Below are positions 14,332-15,329 of a stretch of DNA of 15,329 nt, piece by piece (positions within the stretch are counted from its first letter, which is position 1; every line of letters begins with the position of its first letter). Position numbers and translations under genes: made by a program. Source of the stretch: Ruminococcus sp. (GTDB lineage: Bacteria; Bacillota; Clostridia; Oscillospirales; Ruminococcaceae); contig DMBA01000222.1 of NCBI GenBank assembly GCA_003446315.1, positions 1 to 15,329 on the forward strand. The letters run 5' to 3'. The notes beneath the pieces were generated by a model. That model was not told the origin of the DNA. It worked only from the letters and a program-made list of their open reading frames with translations, and ran no database searches.

Positions 14332-15163
14332 TCTGCAAGCCATTCTGACCCCTGAGTATCTGTCGGTGATCTTGCTGCCTGCGCTGATCGCCGGTGTTGC
14401 GGTCAGTCTCTGTGCAAGTCTGCTGGGGGTCAGTCTCGTGCTGAAGCGCTGCTCTATGATCGGGGACGGTCTGTCTCATGTCGGTTACGGCACACTCTGT
14501 ATCGCAATCGCAATGGGTTGGGCACCGATGCAAGTGACAGTGCCGGTCGTGATCGCAGCGGCATATATTCTGCTGCGGCTCTCCGAAAACAGCAGACTCG
14601 GCGGCGATACAGCCATTGCACTGTTTTCTACGTCCGCGCTGGCACTGGGCATCCTTGCTTCATCCAAGGCAAATCTCACAACGGATGTCAGCCATTATAT
14701 GTTCGGCAGCATTCTTGCCATGACGCGCGGAGATGTCATTTTTAGTGTGATTCTCAGCATCTGCGTGATTTTGGTCTATATCTTGTTTTATGATAAGATC
14801 TTTGCCGTGACGTTTGATGAAAATTTTGCGCGTGCGACCGGTCTGAATGTACGATTCTATAATCTCCTGATCGCCATTCTTACGGCTGTGACGGTCGTGC
14901 TGGGAATGATGATGATGGGTGCGCTGCTGATCTCCAGTCTGATGATCTTCCCCGCAGTGACGGCGATGCGGCTGTGCAAACGCTTCCGCGCCGTTGTGCT
15001 GACGGCTGTTCTGATCTCTGTTTGCTGTTTTCTGGCGGGATTGTTCCTTTCCCTCTGGATTGATACGGCAGTCGGCGCAAGCGTCATCATCATGAATCTG
15101 ATCGTTTTTATCATATCTTCTATTATTTCCGGCATTCGGAAACGGAAAATGCCCGCTGCATAA
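14324..15163 (+). CDS. znuB: Zinc ABC transporter permease ZnuB
   Basis: This 279-aa ABC-3 family permease forms the membrane channel with ZnuA and ZnuC. About eight hydrophobic segments can be seen, starting with LLPALIAGVAVSLCASLLGVSLV. The family block MIGDGLSHVGYGTLCIAIAMG follows, then the cytoplasmic coupling region FDENFARATGL and the late segments TAVTVVLGMMMMGALLISSLMIFPAVTAMRL, both typical of ZnuB/MntB. Length is usual. The start at 14324 is supported by AGAGGGGG just upstream and overlaps the end of znuC by 8 nt, indicating coupled synthesis of the two transporter subunits. A much longer upstream open frame is only a shadow of znuC. It ends the operon visible here; no convincing terminator follows. 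Confidence 0.95.
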   Translation: MHDLQAILTPEYLSVILLPALIAGVAVSLCASLLGVSLVLKRCSMIGDGLSHVGYGTLCIAIAMGWAPMQVTVPVVIAAAYILLRLSENSRLGGDTAIALFSTSALALGILASSKANLTTDVSHYMFGSILAMTRGDVIFSVILSICVILVYILFYDKIFAVTFDENFARATGLNVRFYNLLIAILTAVTVVLGMMMMGALLISSLMIFPAVTAMRLCKRFRAVVLTAVLISVCCFLAGLFLSLWIDTAVGASVIIMNLIVFIISSIISGIRKRKMPAA

Positions 15164-15204
15164 GTACTGCGCTTATATAGAAGTTTTTCGCCATAGCGTT
15201 TCTA

Positions 15205-15233
15205 TTGACAATGCAGATATATCATGCTAAAAT
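15205..15233 (+). promoter_or_regulatory. Promoter pointing out of the window
   Basis: Perfect -35 TTGACA (15205-15210), 17-bp spacer and -10 TAAAAT (15228-15233). The predicted start is near 15240. The remaining 90 bases hold no start codon with a ribosome binding site, so the gene driven lies beyond the right edge, with a leader of at least that length. The sequence changes from A/T-rich to very GC-rich in the last 13 bases. Confidence 0.82.
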
Positions 15234-15257
15234 TGTTTCTAACGTAAATCAGAATTT

Positions 15258-15270
15258 ATCATAGTATGAT
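15258..15270. promoter_or_regulatory. 13-bp perfect palindrome downstream of the outgoing promoter
   Basis: ATCATA-G-TATGAT is a perfect inverted repeat with a single central base, about 18 bp after the predicted start site. The compact symmetry fits a dimeric repressor operator, but no regulator can be named. It does not match the palindrome near zur. Confidence 0.4.
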
Positions 15271-15329
15271 TTCAGCTTTATGATCTTGATTATATGTCCG
15301 AATGTTTATTTTAACTGGGCGCGGGGCGC

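Noticed and set aside
15164..15204. Possible terminator after znuB
   Set aside because: ATAAG/CTTAT gives only a 5-bp A/T-rich stem and the T run starts several bases later. An ATAGAA/TTCTAT pair nearby is not followed by T. Neither is convincing.
1..15329. CRISPR arrays, insertion sequences, integrases, prophage or toxin-antitoxin genes
   Set aside because: No spaced repeat series, transposase or recombinase motifs, or terminal inverted repeats were seen. The only clear tandem repeat is the two-copy 12-mer in the tRNA leader.

Overview
The window looks like a chromosomal segment of a low-to-mid GC Firmicute of the Ruminococcus / Oscillospiraceae type. The main evidence is a secreted protein ending in a type I dockerin (two intact calcium-binding F-hand repeats), the cellulosome-attachment module typical of fibre-degrading ruminococci. 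Clostridia-style LysA, class A PBP and Zur/Znu proteins, GGAG-type ribosome binding sites and consensus sigma-A promoters support this. The genus is an inference. Seven promoters could be read by eye, and all have a 17-bp spacer. No transposon, phage, CRISPR or plasmid functions are visible, so this is mostly housekeeping sequence with a few accessory genes.

Left part, minus strand (1-2091): a tRNA-Thr(UGU) with its own promoter and a leader built on a 12-nt tandem repeat; a very acidic 116-aa orphan with its own promoter and a strong terminator; and a translationally coupled pair, a polytopic membrane protein preceded by a small membrane-anchored protein whose C-terminus resembles the BofC C-terminal domain. 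The pair appears to start from a promoter that shares its -10 element with the divergent promoter of the next operon.

Centre, plus strand (2039-8717): a probable four-gene operon of class A penicillin-binding protein, membrane-fused spermidine-synthase-like protein, THUMP-type rRNA methyltransferase and lysA (diaminopimelate decarboxylase). The genes overlap or lie within about 25 nt, and a 17-bp-stem terminator follows lysA. The first and last genes concern peptidoglycan polymerisation and the fate of its precursor meso-DAP. An RluA-family pseudouridine synthase starts immediately after that terminator and has no promoter I can see. It ends at a bidirectional terminator shared with the convergent dockerin gene.

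Right part (9758-15329): the minus-strand dockerin protein combines a transglutaminase-like papain-fold domain and BspA-type leucine-rich repeats. Back to back with it, on the plus strand, lies a zinc-uptake operon zur-znuA-znuC-znuB with a consensus promoter and a palindrome at the expected transcription start, suggesting Zur autoregulation. The ZnuC ATPase carries a His/Cys-rich C-terminal tail. After znuB a further strong promoter drives something beyond the window edge.

I did not find a clearly new multi-gene defence or mobile system. The best leads are the dockerin transglutaminase/LRR protein, the His/Cys tail on ZnuC with the candidate Zur box, the shared-minus-10 divergent promoter, the BofC-like/membrane pair, and the terminator abutting the rluA-family gene.
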